A DNA stretch of 64,000 bases, from contig JBAXSZ010000001.1 of NCBI GenBank assembly GCA_037130455.1, positions 1 through 64,000 of the forward strand, written 5' to 3'. A program made the position numbers and the translations under genes. The DNA is from CAIMZW01 sp037130455. Its GTDB lineage: Bacteria > Actinomycetota > Actinomycetes > Nanopelagicales > Nanopelagicaceae. Shown in pieces: positions 17,935-26,675 of this stretch. Under the pieces are notes generated by a model. That model was not told the DNA's origin and did no database searches. It saw nothing but the letters and a program-made list of their open reading frames with translations. Positions within the stretch are counted from its first letter, which is position 1, and every line of letters starts with the position of its first letter.

Positions 17935-18870
17935 TTAGTCGAGTGTTACGTAGTTGGGACTGGAGTAGTAGCCATTCTTTATTTTCATTCGCTGCATAAG
18001 CAAATCGTTGAGCAACGCGCTTGCGCCAATTCGGAAGAGCGACGGTGTAAGCCAATCTGGACCTGCTGTTTCGTTGACCAGAACTAATTGCTTGATAGCA
18101 TCTTTTGTATTTCTGATGCCGCCAGCGGGTTTAACTCCGATCCGCTTGTGAGTCATCTGGAAGTAATCCTTCACTGCTTCGAGCATTATCAGGACGACAG
18201 GTGCAGTAGCCGCTGGTGCGACTTTCCCAGTACTTGTCTTGATGAAATCCGCACCTGCCAGCATCGCCAGATACGAAGCCTTGCGAACATTGTCGTAGGT
18301 GACCAATTCCCCAGTTTCGAAAATAACTTTAAGGTGGGCTTTGTCGCCACATAATTCCTTTATGGCAACAATTTCGTCAAAAACCAAACCCAACTTACCT
18401 GCCAAGAAAGCACCGCGATCAATGACCATATCAATTTCGCCGGCGCCATTGTCGAGAGCATCTTGGGTATCTTGAAGTTTCACATTCATGGATGCCCGAC
18501 CGGATGGGAAGGCCGTTGAAACGGCCGCGACCGGAATATGTGATCCACCAACTGCATCGAGCTGGGTTCTGGCAACTTTCACCATGTCGTTATACACGCA
18601 AACAGCTCCGACGCTTGGTACTGAGGGATCTGTTGGATCTGGACGCACCGCTTTGGTGCATAGGGCTCGAACTTTTCCAGGAGTGTCTGAACCTTCAAGA
18701 GTGGTCAAATCCACCATGGAAATTGCCAAATCAATGGCCCAACTCTTGCTGGCTGCCTTAATACTTCTGGTGGCAAGCATCGCCGCTCGTGCTTCAGCCC
18801 CTACTTGATCAACCGGGGAAAGGTTTCCCAGAAAAGATTTCAGCGAAGATTCGCTGCCGTCAATGATCAC
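17935..18870 (-). CDS. deoC: Deoxyribose-phosphate aldolase
   Basis: DeoC splits 2-deoxyribose-5-phosphate into acetaldehyde and glyceraldehyde-3-phosphate. The Schiff-base lysine is in FIKTSTGK, the second lysine in GVKPAGGIRNTKDA, and the aspartate in EIDMVIDRGAFL. At 311 residues it is longer than the roughly 260-residue E. coli enzyme, with an extra N-terminus seen in other actinobacterial forms. It overlaps the mutase gene upstream by 4 bases. Confidence 0.95.
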   Translation of the reverse strand: MIIDGSESSLKSFLGNLSPVDQVGAEARAAMLATRSIKAASKSWAIDLAISMVDLTTLEGSDTPGKVRALCTKAVRPDPTDPSVPSVGAVCVYNDMVKVARTQLDAVGGSHIPVAAVSTAFPSGRASMNVKLQDTQDALDNGAGEIDMVIDRGAFLAGKLGLVFDEIVAIKELCGDKAHLKVIFETGELVTYDNVRKASYLAMLAGADFIKTSTGKVAPAATAPVVLIMLEAVKDYFQMTHKRIGVKPAGGIRNTKDAIKQLVLVNETAGPDWLTPSLFRIGASALLNDLLMQRMKIKNGYYSSPNYVTLD

Positions 18871-20507
18871 GATAAGACCTTGAGAAGTTCTTCTTTAAGC
18901 GCGCGCGTCATTTCTTCAGCGCGATCTTTCTCCTCGACAGATCCACCGGGGCGTACAACTTCTATATAGCATTTGAGTTTTGCCTCAGTCCCTGAGGGTC
19001 GAATAATTATTCTCACGCCATCATCCAGCCAGATCCGCAGTCCATTGGTTGGCGGCATATCGCCCTTGGGCACCTGTAAATCTTCGAAGAGCGCGACGGA
19101 AAAACCTGCGATAGTGGTTGGAATCTCCTGGCGAAGAGAATGCAAAACCTTATCTACTTGATCCACATTGCTGACCCGAATAGAAATTTGTTCGGTTCGG
19201 TGGAAACCAATTTCGTTCCAAATCTGATCAAGATATTCAATGACCGTAATACCGCGCTCTTTGAGTACTCCAAGACATTGAGCCAACATGAGCGCTGCAG
19301 AAATTCCATCTTTGTCATTGCATGTTGTCGCATCAACTGCATAGCCGAGAGCTTCCTCATATCCGAAACCTAAGTTTGGAATCTTTGCCAACCATTTGAA
19401 ACCCGTAAGAGTTTCATGAAATTCAATCTTCTTTTGCTTTGCAATTCTGCCTAGCGCAGAAGATGACACGATTGAGTTTGCAAAAGCCTTTCCCGAAATA
19501 GTCTCGGGCATTTCAGTCGCGATGAAATATCCAAGGAGTACGCCTACTTCATCACCTCGAAGCATCCGCCAGCCAACCTGTGGGTCGTATGTAGCTGCCG
19601 CGCATCGATCTGCATCTGGGTCGTTGGCAATAACAAAATCGGCACCATGAAATTCCGCGGCTTTCAAAGATAAATCAATCGCTCCTGGCTCTTCCGGATT
19701 AGGGAATTGGACAGTTGGAAAATCTGGATCCGGTTGAGCTTGTTCTGCAACCAGAATCGGAGCTGCATAACCTGCTGCTGCGAAAACGGCGTTGACGGTT
19801 TCGGTTCCCACGCCATGCATTGCTGAATACACGATTTTATTGCTGTAAGCCTTTTTGGAGATCCGCTTAGTTCGGTCAACATATTTATTAAAGATTTCGT
19901 CATCCAATATCGTCCATGCGGTTCCTCGGGGCTGAACCGAATGTATTGCGGCAATTTCTGCGGCAATTTCTATATCTGCTGGTGGGACGATTTGGGAACC
20001 CGCATAACGTTGCCCATCTACAGTTCCGCCTAAGTAAACCTTGTAACCATTGTCTTGTGGTGGATTATGACTGGCGGTCACCATTACGCCAGCATCGACT
20101 CCTAATTCATTTACTGCAAAAGCAAGGACTGGCGTTGGAAGAGGGCGAGGCAAAACGTGGACGGTAAGTCCGGCTCCGGAGAAAATTTCTGCACTTTCAA
20201 AAGTAAAATCTTCAGAACCATGGCGTGCATCTCGACCAATAACAACCGAGGTCAAATTTCTTTTCTTCATATAAGCCGCAATTCCTGCAGCTGCTCTTCC
20301 TACCACTGCGCGGTTCATGCATGAAGGTCCTGGCCCCATTGGTCCACGAAGTCCAGCCGTGCCAAATTGAAGAAAGCCAGAAAAACATCGACGTAACTCT
20401 GTCTCATTTTCAGTTTCTAACCATTGACGAAGTTGGCTGGAAGTAACTGGATCTGGGTCCAGTGCAATCCATTCTTCAACTTCTATACGTAAGGAATTTT
20501 CGATCAC
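18867..20507 (-). CDS. Phosphopentomutase/phosphoglucomutase of the alpha-D-phosphohexomutase family
   Basis: The 546-residue protein has the catalytic serine S146 in VTASHNPPQDNGYK, magnesium ligands in ANDPDADRC, sugar-binding GYEEALGYAV and the C-terminal phosphate loop IRPSGTEAKLK. The long N-terminus and FGTAGLRGPMG resemble PGM2-like enzymes that act on (deoxy)ribose-1-phosphate. Its place between PNP and DeoC, with 4-base overlaps on both sides, suggests conversion of deoxyribose-1-P to deoxyribose-5-P. Glucose-phosphate activity is also possible. Confidence 0.9.
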   Translation of the reverse strand: MIENSLRIEVEEWIALDPDPVTSSQLRQWLETENETELRRCFSGFLQFGTAGLRGPMGPGPSCMNRAVVGRAAAGIAAYMKKRNLTSVVIGRDARHGSEDFTFESAEIFSGAGLTVHVLPRPLPTPVLAFAVNELGVDAGVMVTASHNPPQDNGYKVYLGGTVDGQRYAGSQIVPPADIEIAAEIAAIHSVQPRGTAWTILDDEIFNKYVDRTKRISKKAYSNKIVYSAMHGVGTETVNAVFAAAGYAAPILVAEQAQPDPDFPTVQFPNPEEPGAIDLSLKAAEFHGADFVIANDPDADRCAAATYDPQVGWRMLRGDEVGVLLGYFIATEMPETISGKAFANSIVSSSALGRIAKQKKIEFHETLTGFKWLAKIPNLGFGYEEALGYAVDATTCNDKDGISAALMLAQCLGVLKERGITVIEYLDQIWNEIGFHRTEQISIRVSNVDQVDKVLHSLRQEIPTTIAGFSVALFEDLQVPKGDMPPTNGLRIWLDDGVRIIIRPSGTEAKLKCYIEVVRPGGSVEEKDRAEEMTRALKEELLKVLS

Positions 20508-21322
20508 AGTTGTGGAAGTACCCTTCTAAGAAGTTCACCCATTCGACCTGCGGCAGCTTTGCCAGCAGCGATTACTTCTTCGTGGTTGAGTTTTTCACCG
20601 GTTACACCTGCTGCTGCATTGGTCACTAACGAAATCCCTAGGACTTCGGCCCCAAGTGAATGAGCTGCAATTGCCTCGGGTACGGTGGACATACCGACAA
20701 GGTCCGCGCCCATCATTCGCAGCATTTTAATTTCGGCAGGAGTTTCGTAAGCAGGTCCGCGCCAGTGAACGTAGACGCCCTCCTCAAGAGATGGATCTTC
20801 TGTTCGGACAATTTCGCGAATTCGCTTGCTGTAAAGATCGGTGAGGTCGACGAAATCGGCACCGATTAAAGGACTTACTCCAGTCATGGAGATATGGTCA
20901 CGGATGATTACGGGTTGTCCGACTCGGTAATCCACATTTATTCCACCGCAAGCGTTTGTGAGTACCACAACCTGGCAGCCGGCTTTTACGGCGGTGCGCA
21001 CCCCGTGAACCACTGGTTCAATACCTTTTCCTTCATAGAGGTGAGTTCGCCCCAGGAAGACCAGAGCATGAATTACTCCATCTGGACCTTGCAGGTTGTA
21101 GGAACGAATAACTCCACCATGACCGGCGACCGTTGGCTCTGGGAACCCAGGCAATTCGGTGACCGAAAACTCGTGGGTCGGAACCCCTAAAGCATCGGCC
21201 GCTGAAATCCAACCGGAACCCATAACTAGGGCGACATGGTGGGATTTCTTCCCCGTTATTTCGGCAATCTTTTCGGCGACTTTTTCAGCCGTTGCTAGGG
21301 GATTGGAGTACAGATCAGTCAT
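20504..21322 (-). CDS. Purine nucleoside phosphorylase, trimeric type
   Basis: The 272-residue enzyme splits inosine/guanosine and their deoxy forms with phosphate. The phosphate-binding VMGSGW, the TELPGFPEPTVAGHGG block, LTNACGGIN and GPAYETPAEIKMLR, plus MVGMST-like LVGMSTVPE, identify the trimeric family. It heads the deoxynucleoside operon on this strand and overlaps the mutase by 4 bases. A -10 lies 6 bases before the ATG, so its mRNA is probably leaderless. Confidence 0.95.
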   Translation of the reverse strand: MTDLYSNPLATAEKVAEKIAEITGKKSHHVALVMGSGWISAADALGVPTHEFSVTELPGFPEPTVAGHGGVIRSYNLQGPDGVIHALVFLGRTHLYEGKGIEPVVHGVRTAVKAGCQVVVLTNACGGINVDYRVGQPVIIRDHISMTGVSPLIGADFVDLTDLYSKRIREIVRTEDPSLEEGVYVHWRGPAYETPAEIKMLRMMGADLVGMSTVPEAIAAHSLGAEVLGISLVTNAAAGVTGEKLNHEEVIAAGKAAAGRMGELLRRVLPQL

Positions 21323-21328
21323 TACCCA

Positions 21329-21334
21329 AACTTA
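21329..21334 (-). promoter_or_regulatory. Putative -10 (TAAGTT), leaderless PNP operon
   Basis: On the minus strand TAAGTT ends 6 bases before the ATG at 21322. It would drive the whole PNP-mutase-deoC-ALDH operon. No Shine-Dalgarno sequence is present. Confidence 0.5.
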
Positions 21335-21347
21335 TCGGGAATTAGAT

Positions 21348-21791
21348 TTAATCGTTAGTGGCGAATTTTTGGATTTCCAGTATGTAATCAACTGGCGCGC
21401 CGGCAGCCAATGCGGCATCGACCATGATGCTTTTGTATCGACGGCTGGGGAAGCCCCCTTCAAATCCATTGAGTACATAAATAAAGGCCAGAGGCTGTCC
21501 ATCAAGAGATTGAATTCGGACTCGAATTTTTCGGTAGAGATCGGCCGAGATTCCTTCCCATCGATCTAAGTTCTTCTCATCTTCATCTGAAAGTTCATAG
21601 AGTGAAACGAAGACTTGCGAATCGGGATCCTCCGCTATCGTGGCGACCGAACCTTCCCAGCCCAGATCCTCGCCGCCAAAGGTCAGACGCCATCCCATTA
21701 ACCATCCCGTCCCACGGTGCGGGGAAAATGGGGCACGTTCTAGCATCTGTTTAGGATCCATATTTGATCCATATGCTGCATAGAGAGCCAT
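21348..21791 (-). CDS. Gamma-glutamylcyclotransferase-like protein
   Basis: The 147-residue protein opens with MALYAAYGSNM, the substrate-loop motif of the gamma-glutamylcyclotransferase fold. It continues with WRLTFGGED and a central acidic stretch ELSDEDEKNLDRWEG, where the catalytic Glu is expected. Such enzymes release 5-oxoproline from gamma-glutamyl compounds, but many family members have unknown substrates. It has its own leaderless-type -10 and lies between the carboxylase operon and PNP. Confidence 0.8.
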   Translation of the reverse strand: MALYAAYGSNMDPKQMLERAPFSPHRGTGWLMGWRLTFGGEDLGWEGSVATIAEDPDSQVFVSLYELSDEDEKNLDRWEGISADLYRKIRVRIQSLDGQPLAFIYVLNGFEGGFPSRRYKSIMVDAALAAGAPVDYILEIQKFATND

Positions 21792-21797
21792 GAGCGG

Positions 21798-21803
21798 AGT
21801 TTA
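21798..21803 (-). promoter_or_regulatory. Putative -10 (TAAACT), leaderless GGCT-like gene
   Basis: Minus-strand TAAACT ends 6 bases before the ATG at 21791, with no ribosome-binding site between. The element lies in the 17-base gap after the carboxylase alpha-subunit gene. Confidence 0.5.
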
Positions 21804-21808
21804 GTTAA

Positions 21809-23524
21809 TTAATCTTCGATCACGCAGAGCACCGCGCCACTGGCAACGGTTTGCCCGACCCCAACGTGAAGCTTTGCCAGTGTTCCCGCTTTGTGGGCGA
21901 TCAACGGCTGCTCCATCTTCATCGCCTCAAGTACCACAATCAAATCGCCAATTTCAACGCGATCGCCATTGGATCGAACGATCTTGACGACAGTTCCTTG
22001 CATGGGACTTTCGAGAGAATTTCCAGCAACTTTGTTTACACCACTGCTTTTTACACGATGTCGCTTATGTAGCGGCTCAGGGGTGTGCATAAGTACTTCA
22101 AAGCGATGACCATCAACCTCGGCGATGATTTTTTGCGAAGCGGCTTTTGAATCTGCGACACCTTGCTTGAATGAAAATGGTTCGATCTGATTATCAAATT
22201 CATTTTCGATGTAACTGGTATACACCTTGAAATCTTCGGTGAAATTAGGGTCGTAAACAATCGCCTTATGGAAGGGCAGAGCCGTGGCCAACCCCCCGAT
22301 ATCAAATTCCTTAAGTGCTCGTCGAGCTCTTTCGATCGCTTCTTCACGTGTTGCTGCGGTGACAATTAATTTTGCCAACAATGAATCAAAGTGCGAACCA
22401 ATAGTGTGACCATGGTCAAACCCGGCATCGATTCGAACTCCCGGACCATCGGGGACTTCCCACTTAGTGATGGTTCCCAGAGAAGGCAAGAATCCTTTAC
22501 CTGGATCTTCGCCATTGATTCGGAATTCAATGCTGTGTCCTCGGACAACTGGATCAATGGGATCGATTTTTTCTCCAGCTGCAATTCGAAATTGCATGCG
22601 TACCAAATCTAATCCAGTCACTTCTTCACTTACTGGGTGTTCAACTTGGAGCCGAGTATTAACTTCTAAGAATGAGATGGTGCCGTCAGAGCCTATGAGG
22701 AATTCGCAAGTTCCTGCGCCGACATAACCAGCGGCTTTCATGATCGCTTTGCTAGAGGAATACAACTGATCAATCTGGGCTTGCGAAAGGAATGGCGCCG
22801 GAGCTTCTTCAACTAATTTCTGGTGGCGACGTTGCAGTGAGCAATCTCGAGTACTGACTACGACTGCGGTGCCAAAAGAATCCACAAGTACTTGGGTTTC
22901 TACGTGGCGGGGCTTATCCAGATATCTTTCAACGAAGCATTCACCACGGCCAAAGCCAGTGATGGCTTCGCGCACTGCGGAGGCAAACAACTCTGGAATT
23001 TCCTCCATCGTTCGGGCAACTTTTAATCCGCGGCCACCACCACCATGGGCAGCTTTAATGGCAACCGGTAGGCCATGTTCTTGAGCAAAGGCGATAATTT
23101 CTTCAGGCGTATCAACAGGATCTGTTGTTCCTGCCACAAGGGGAGCTCCAACTTGGGCAGCAATTTTGCGTGCAGAAACTTTATCTCCCAGAAGGCGAAT
23201 CGCCGCCGGAGTTGGCCCGATCCAAATGAGACCGGCAGCTAATACTTTGTCGGCAAAATCTGCATTTTCAGAAAGAAAGCCGTAGCCCGGATGAACTGCT
23301 TCGGCACCTGATTTAATGGCAATCTCAATAATCTTGCTTTGATCTAAATAAGTTTCCGCCGCAGACATTCCATTTAGTGCGAAGGCTTCATCTGCGGTCG
23401 CAACATGTAGCGAAGTGCGGTCTTCATCAGAGTAAATGGCGATACTTTTGATTCCGTGGTCTCGACAGGCGCGCGCAACGCGAACTGCGATTTCACCTCG
23501 GTTGGCAATTAAGACTGACTTCAC
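21809..23524 (-). CDS. Acyl-CoA carboxylase alpha subunit (biotin carboxylase + biotin carrier)
   Basis: From GTG 23524 the protein has 571 residues: the biotin carboxylase domain begins SVLIANRGEIAVRVARAC, has the ATP-grasp glycine loop KAAHGGGGRGLKVA and the EVNTRLQVEHPVSEE active site, and a C-terminal biotinyl domain holds EAMKMEQPL with the biotinylated lysine. It carboxylates biotin for acetyl- or propionyl-CoA carboxylation. The open frame extends 33 bases further, but GTG 23524 overlaps the maf stop (GTGA) and matches the family start. Confidence 0.95.
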   Translation of the reverse strand: MKSVLIANRGEIAVRVARACRDHGIKSIAIYSDEDRTSLHVATADEAFALNGMSAAETYLDQSKIIEIAIKSGAEAVHPGYGFLSENADFADKVLAAGLIWIGPTPAAIRLLGDKVSARKIAAQVGAPLVAGTTDPVDTPEEIIAFAQEHGLPVAIKAAHGGGGRGLKVARTMEEIPELFASAVREAITGFGRGECFVERYLDKPRHVETQVLVDSFGTAVVVSTRDCSLQRRHQKLVEEAPAPFLSQAQIDQLYSSSKAIMKAAGYVGAGTCEFLIGSDGTISFLEVNTRLQVEHPVSEEVTGLDLVRMQFRIAAGEKIDPIDPVVRGHSIEFRINGEDPGKGFLPSLGTITKWEVPDGPGVRIDAGFDHGHTIGSHFDSLLAKLIVTAATREEAIERARRALKEFDIGGLATALPFHKAIVYDPNFTEDFKVYTSYIENEFDNQIEPFSFKQGVADSKAASQKIIAEVDGHRFEVLMHTPEPLHKRHRVKSSGVNKVAGNSLESPMQGTVVKIVRSNGDRVEIGDLIVVLEAMKMEQPLIAHKAGTLAKLHVGVGQTVASGAVLCVIED

Positions 23525-24165
23525 GCTGGGACCACCATCTCTGCGATATTTGACCACTCTAATCCAAATGACATAACAGCACGTCGAAGCAAAGGCATAG
23601 AAAGTCCAATGATCCCGGTGGGATCACCTTCGATTCGTTCAATAAATGGGGCGCTGAGCCCATCGAGCGTGAATCCGCCAGCAACATGTAATGGTTCCCC
23701 AGAATCTGCATATTGGGAGATCTCATTGTCAGTCATGTCAGCGAAGAAAACCGTTGAGGTTGAAATGTCGGAATATTCAATGCCTTGTAACGTATCAATG
23801 ACGCAATGGCCAGTATGTAAATAGCCATAGTTACCTCGAAGTGCCGTGGATCGATCAATAGCAGTTGCTCGGTTCATGGGCTTTCCTAAGGATTGACCAT
23901 TAAATTCGAAGGTCGAATCACACCCGATGATTAGGTGTTCATTACCTACCAGCGGTCGAACTGCATGCGCTTTGAGAATTGCTAGTGCAATAACCATCTC
24001 TGAAGGAATCAGCGAAGTAATATCTGGATTTTCCTCATCTACACCGCTGATGATCACGGTGGGATTAATTCCAGAACTGATCAATAATCTTTGCCTGGAA
24101 ACGGAACCGGAAGCAAGAACGACTTGTCGAAGAGGTAGAAATCCCATCAGAAGTTCTGTGTCCAT
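23521..24165 (-). CDS. maf: Maf-type nucleoside triphosphate pyrophosphatase
   Basis: The 214-residue protein has the Maf start VVLASGSVSRQRLLISSG and later conserved blocks GCDSTFEFNG, GKPMNRATA and GDPTGIIGLSMP. Maf proteins hydrolyse non-canonical or modified NTPs and are linked to septum control. It lies inside the acyl-CoA carboxylase operon, an arrangement common in actinobacteria, overlapping the epsilon gene by 19 bases and the alpha gene by 4. Confidence 0.92.
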   Translation of the reverse strand: MDTELLMGFLPLRQVVLASGSVSRQRLLISSGINPTVIISGVDEENPDITSLIPSEMVIALAILKAHAVRPLVGNEHLIIGCDSTFEFNGQSLGKPMNRATAIDRSTALRGNYGYLHTGHCVIDTLQGIEYSDISTSTVFFADMTDNEISQYADSGEPLHVAGGFTLDGLSAPFIERIEGDPTGIIGLSMPLLRRAVMSFGLEWSNIAEMVVPA

Positions 24166-24314
24166 TTTTTAGGAAGTGGTTGGCGAATTTGCGATTTTCG
24201 CCAAAGACTTGCGACTTCAACCTTCTTAACCACCGGCGTTGGAAGTGCCTTTTCCAACGCGGCAAGTTCTGCTGCTGTTGGCGTTCCCTTAATGATCGTG
24301 AATCGCTTCGGCAT
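24147..24314 (-). CDS. Acyl-CoA carboxylase epsilon subunit
   Basis: This 55-residue reading frame starts at ATG 24314, sharing one base with the beta-subunit stop (TAATG), and ends with TGA at 24147, overlapping maf by 19 bases. The product starts MPKRFTIIKGTPTAAELAAL and has an ASLWRKSQIRQPL end. These match the small epsilon subunits of actinobacterial carboxylases: an IxxGxPTxEELAAL start and a conserved Trp followed by an RxPL end. Epsilon binds and stimulates the beta subunit. The gene is short enough to be missed by automatic callers. Confidence 0.88.
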   Translation of the reverse strand: MPKRFTIIKGTPTAAELAALEKALPTPVVKKVEVASLWRKSQIRQPLPKKWTQNF

Positions 24315-25885
24315 TAGAGTGGAATATTTCCGTGTTTACGCGGTGGGAGAGCGACTCTCTTATTCCGTAATGCTTGCAACGCTTTAGTTATTTGGTGGCG
24401 AGTCTCCTGAGGTTCAATGACTGCGTCGATGAAGCCCCGGTCTGCAGCTATATAAGGGTTAAGCAAGGTATCTTCGTAGTTATCGAGCAATTCTTTACGC
24501 AAGACATCTGGGTGCTCGGCATCAGCTAATTCTCGACGGTACAAAATATTGACCGCACCTTGAGCGCCCATAACAGCAATCTGACCAGTAGGCCAAGAGA
24601 AATTTACATCGGCGCCCAATTGTTTAGATCCCATGACGATATACGCGCCACCATAAGCTTTACGAGTAATAACAGTGACCAGTGGCACGGATGCTTCACC
24701 ATACGCGTACAGCAATTTAGCGCCCCGTCGGATAATTCCATTCCATTCTTGTTCGGTTCCGGGCAAGAACCCAGGAACGTCTACAAGAGTGATGATAGGA
24801 ATTCCAAAAGAATCACAGGTGCGCACGAAACGAGCTGCTTTTTCGCTGGCATCAATGTCTAAAGTTCCAGCCAAACTTTGTGGTTGATTAGCTATAACTC
24901 CTACCGAACGACCTTCGATGCGCCCAAAGCCAACCAAAATATTAGGGGCGAAAAGAGCGTGAACCTCTAAGAAATCTGCCTCATCCAATATTGCTTCTAC
25001 CAAGATCCGCATGTCGTAAGGCTTATTTGGATTATCTGGGATCAGCGAATCAAGGGCTCGATCTGATGGAGACACATCAGAACTTTCAGTTGGCGGCAAG
25101 ACAGGAGTCTCATCCATATTATTGCTGGGAAGGTAGGAGAGCAACGCCTTGACGTAATCCAAGGCATCATCTTCGCTTTCGGCCAAATAATGAGAAACAC
25201 CAGTCTTTGAATTGTGAGTTAACCCACCGCCCAATTCTTCCATTTCAACTTCTTCACCCGTTACCGCCTTGATGACATCTGGGCCGGTGATAAACATATG
25301 CGAGGTCTCATTCACCATAATGGTGAAGTCTGTTATCGCTGGAGAATAAACCGCACCTCCCGCTGAAGGTCCCATGATTACTGAGATTTGGGGAATGACA
25401 CCAGATGCTTGAACATTTCGCTTGAAGATGGAGCCATACATACTGAGAGAGGCAACGCCCTCCTGAATCCTTGCACCGCCGGAATCATTAATTCCGACAA
25501 GTGGAATCCCACTCTTCATCGCAAAATCCATAACCTTGACTATTTTCTCTCCGACAACTTCACCCAAACTGCCACCGAAAACCAAAAAGTCTTGAGAATA
25601 AATTGCAATCGATCGACCATCCACAGTTGCATAACCAGTGACAACCCCGTCACCGTAGGGGCGGTTTTTTTCCATACCAAAATTTGAAGAACGATGTCGG
25701 GCAAAGGAATCCATCTCGACGAAGGAACCAGGGTCGACTAAATGATCGATGCGCTCTCGCGCCGTGAGCTTGCCTTTTGCGTGCCGCTTCTCGATTGCTT
25801 CTGGAGAACCAGAGGATTCCGCTTCCAACTTGCGTCGGCGCAGATCTGCAATTTTTCCGGCGGTTGTTCGAATATCATCAGTCAC
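24314..25885 (-). CDS. Acyl-CoA carboxylase beta subunit (carboxyltransferase)
   Basis: The 523-residue carboxyltransferase moves CO2 from carboxybiotin to acetyl- or propionyl-CoA. Two crotonase-like halves contain the oxyanion segments SGGARIQEGVASL (about 138-150) and KAYGGAYIVMGSKQLG (about 408-423), as in PccB/AccD5. The start codon is GTG 25885, immediately after a -10 for a leaderless mRNA. It heads beta-epsilon-maf-alpha. Exact acyl preference cannot be told from what I can see. Confidence 0.95.
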   Translation of the reverse strand: MTDDIRTTAGKIADLRRRKLEAESSGSPEAIEKRHAKGKLTARERIDHLVDPGSFVEMDSFARHRSSNFGMEKNRPYGDGVVTGYATVDGRSIAIYSQDFLVFGGSLGEVVGEKIVKVMDFAMKSGIPLVGINDSGGARIQEGVASLSMYGSIFKRNVQASGVIPQISVIMGPSAGGAVYSPAITDFTIMVNETSHMFITGPDVIKAVTGEEVEMEELGGGLTHNSKTGVSHYLAESEDDALDYVKALLSYLPSNNMDETPVLPPTESSDVSPSDRALDSLIPDNPNKPYDMRILVEAILDEADFLEVHALFAPNILVGFGRIEGRSVGVIANQPQSLAGTLDIDASEKAARFVRTCDSFGIPIITLVDVPGFLPGTEQEWNGIIRRGAKLLYAYGEASVPLVTVITRKAYGGAYIVMGSKQLGADVNFSWPTGQIAVMGAQGAVNILYRRELADAEHPDVLRKELLDNYEDTLLNPYIAADRGFIDAVIEPQETRHQITKALQALRNKRVALPPRKHGNIPL

Positions 25886-25890
25886 CCCCC

Positions 25891-25897
25891 TAAGGTA
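25891..25897. promoter_or_regulatory. Symmetric shared -10 for divergent accB operon and birA
   Basis: TAAGGTA on the plus strand is TACCTTA on the minus strand. Plus-strand TAAGGT (25891-25896) is 7 bases before the birA ATG 25904. Minus-strand TACCTT (25897-25892) is 6 bases before the accB GTG 25885. The two -10 hexamers share 5 base pairs, and only 18 bases separate the two start codons, so one element must serve both directions, with each leaderless. Confidence 0.65.
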
Positions 25898-25903
25898 CTA
25901 GTG

Positions 25904-26662
25904 ATGAGGCACCAGGTGAAACGTTGCGCCCTAGATGAAGAAGTAATTTCACAATCGCTTCGCAACAGTTACTGGCGAGTAAAGGTTTTGGATGAGGTAA
26001 CTTCGACTCAGACACTCATGCGCGAAAGCAACCCTTCCCATGGATCTGTTTTTACTGCCGAATACCAAAGTCAGGGACGTGGACGACTAGATCGAACTTT
26101 TCATTCGCCGAAATTTAGTGGTCTCCTTTCTTCTATTTATATTGAACCGTCATTTTCGACAAAACTCTGGGGCTGGATTCCGCTACTGGTTGGTATGACT
26201 GTGGCGCAGGTGCTCAATGAAATAACAAACACCGTGAAATTCCAGACGAAGTGGCCAAATGATGTTATTGCTCCAGGTGGAAAGGTTTGCGGAATATTAT
26301 GTGAAACTTTTCGTTCTGGAGTAATTATTGGAATAGGAATCAACGTCTCAACGCAATTGGATGAGTTGCCCGTCGAAAGCGCGTCTTCCATCTACCTGGA
26401 GACTGAAAATTCGATCGATCGAAATGTTTTACTCGCATCGATTTTGGCCCGCTTAAGTGAGAATCTGGCCCGATGGGAAGCAGGGAAGAGTTTCGAAGTA
26501 AGTTATCGGGAACTTTCGGCAACATTGGGACGGGAAATTTCGGCACATCTACCAGATGGTTCGGTCTTGATGTCAAAAGCGGTTGGGATCAGCCCTGATG
26601 GGGGTTTGTTGCTCGAATCTGGAGAAGTGATAACCGTTGGCGATATCGTGCATCTGCGATGA
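25904..26662 (+). CDS. birA: Biotin-[acetyl-CoA carboxylase] ligase, monofunctional
   Basis: The 252-residue ligase activates biotin as biotinyl-AMP and attaches it to the carrier lysine of the carboxylase subunit encoded across the promoter. EVTSTQTLMRES, the biotinyl-AMP loop QSQGRGRLDRTF and TKWPNDVIAPGGKVCGIL are diagnostic. The N-terminal DNA-binding domain of E. coli BirA is missing, so it is an enzyme only. GTG 25901 is an alternative start; ATG 25904 fits the -10 spacing. The open frame upstream of it is antisense to accB. Confidence 0.93.
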   Translation: MRHQVKRCALDEEVISQSLRNSYWRVKVLDEVTSTQTLMRESNPSHGSVFTAEYQSQGRGRLDRTFHSPKFSGLLSSIYIEPSFSTKLWGWIPLLVGMTVAQVLNEITNTVKFQTKWPNDVIAPGGKVCGILCETFRSGVIIGIGINVSTQLDELPVESASSIYLETENSIDRNVLLASILARLSENLARWEAGKSFEVSYRELSATLGREISAHLPDGSVLMSKAVGISPDGGLLLESGEVITVGDIVHLR

Positions 26663-26675
26663 CCCGATGCTCAAG

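Noticed and set aside
24065..24265. 66-codon minus-strand frame between maf and accB
   Set aside because: It is an Arg-rich out-of-phase reading of the epsilon-subunit gene at 24147-24314, which matches a known family.
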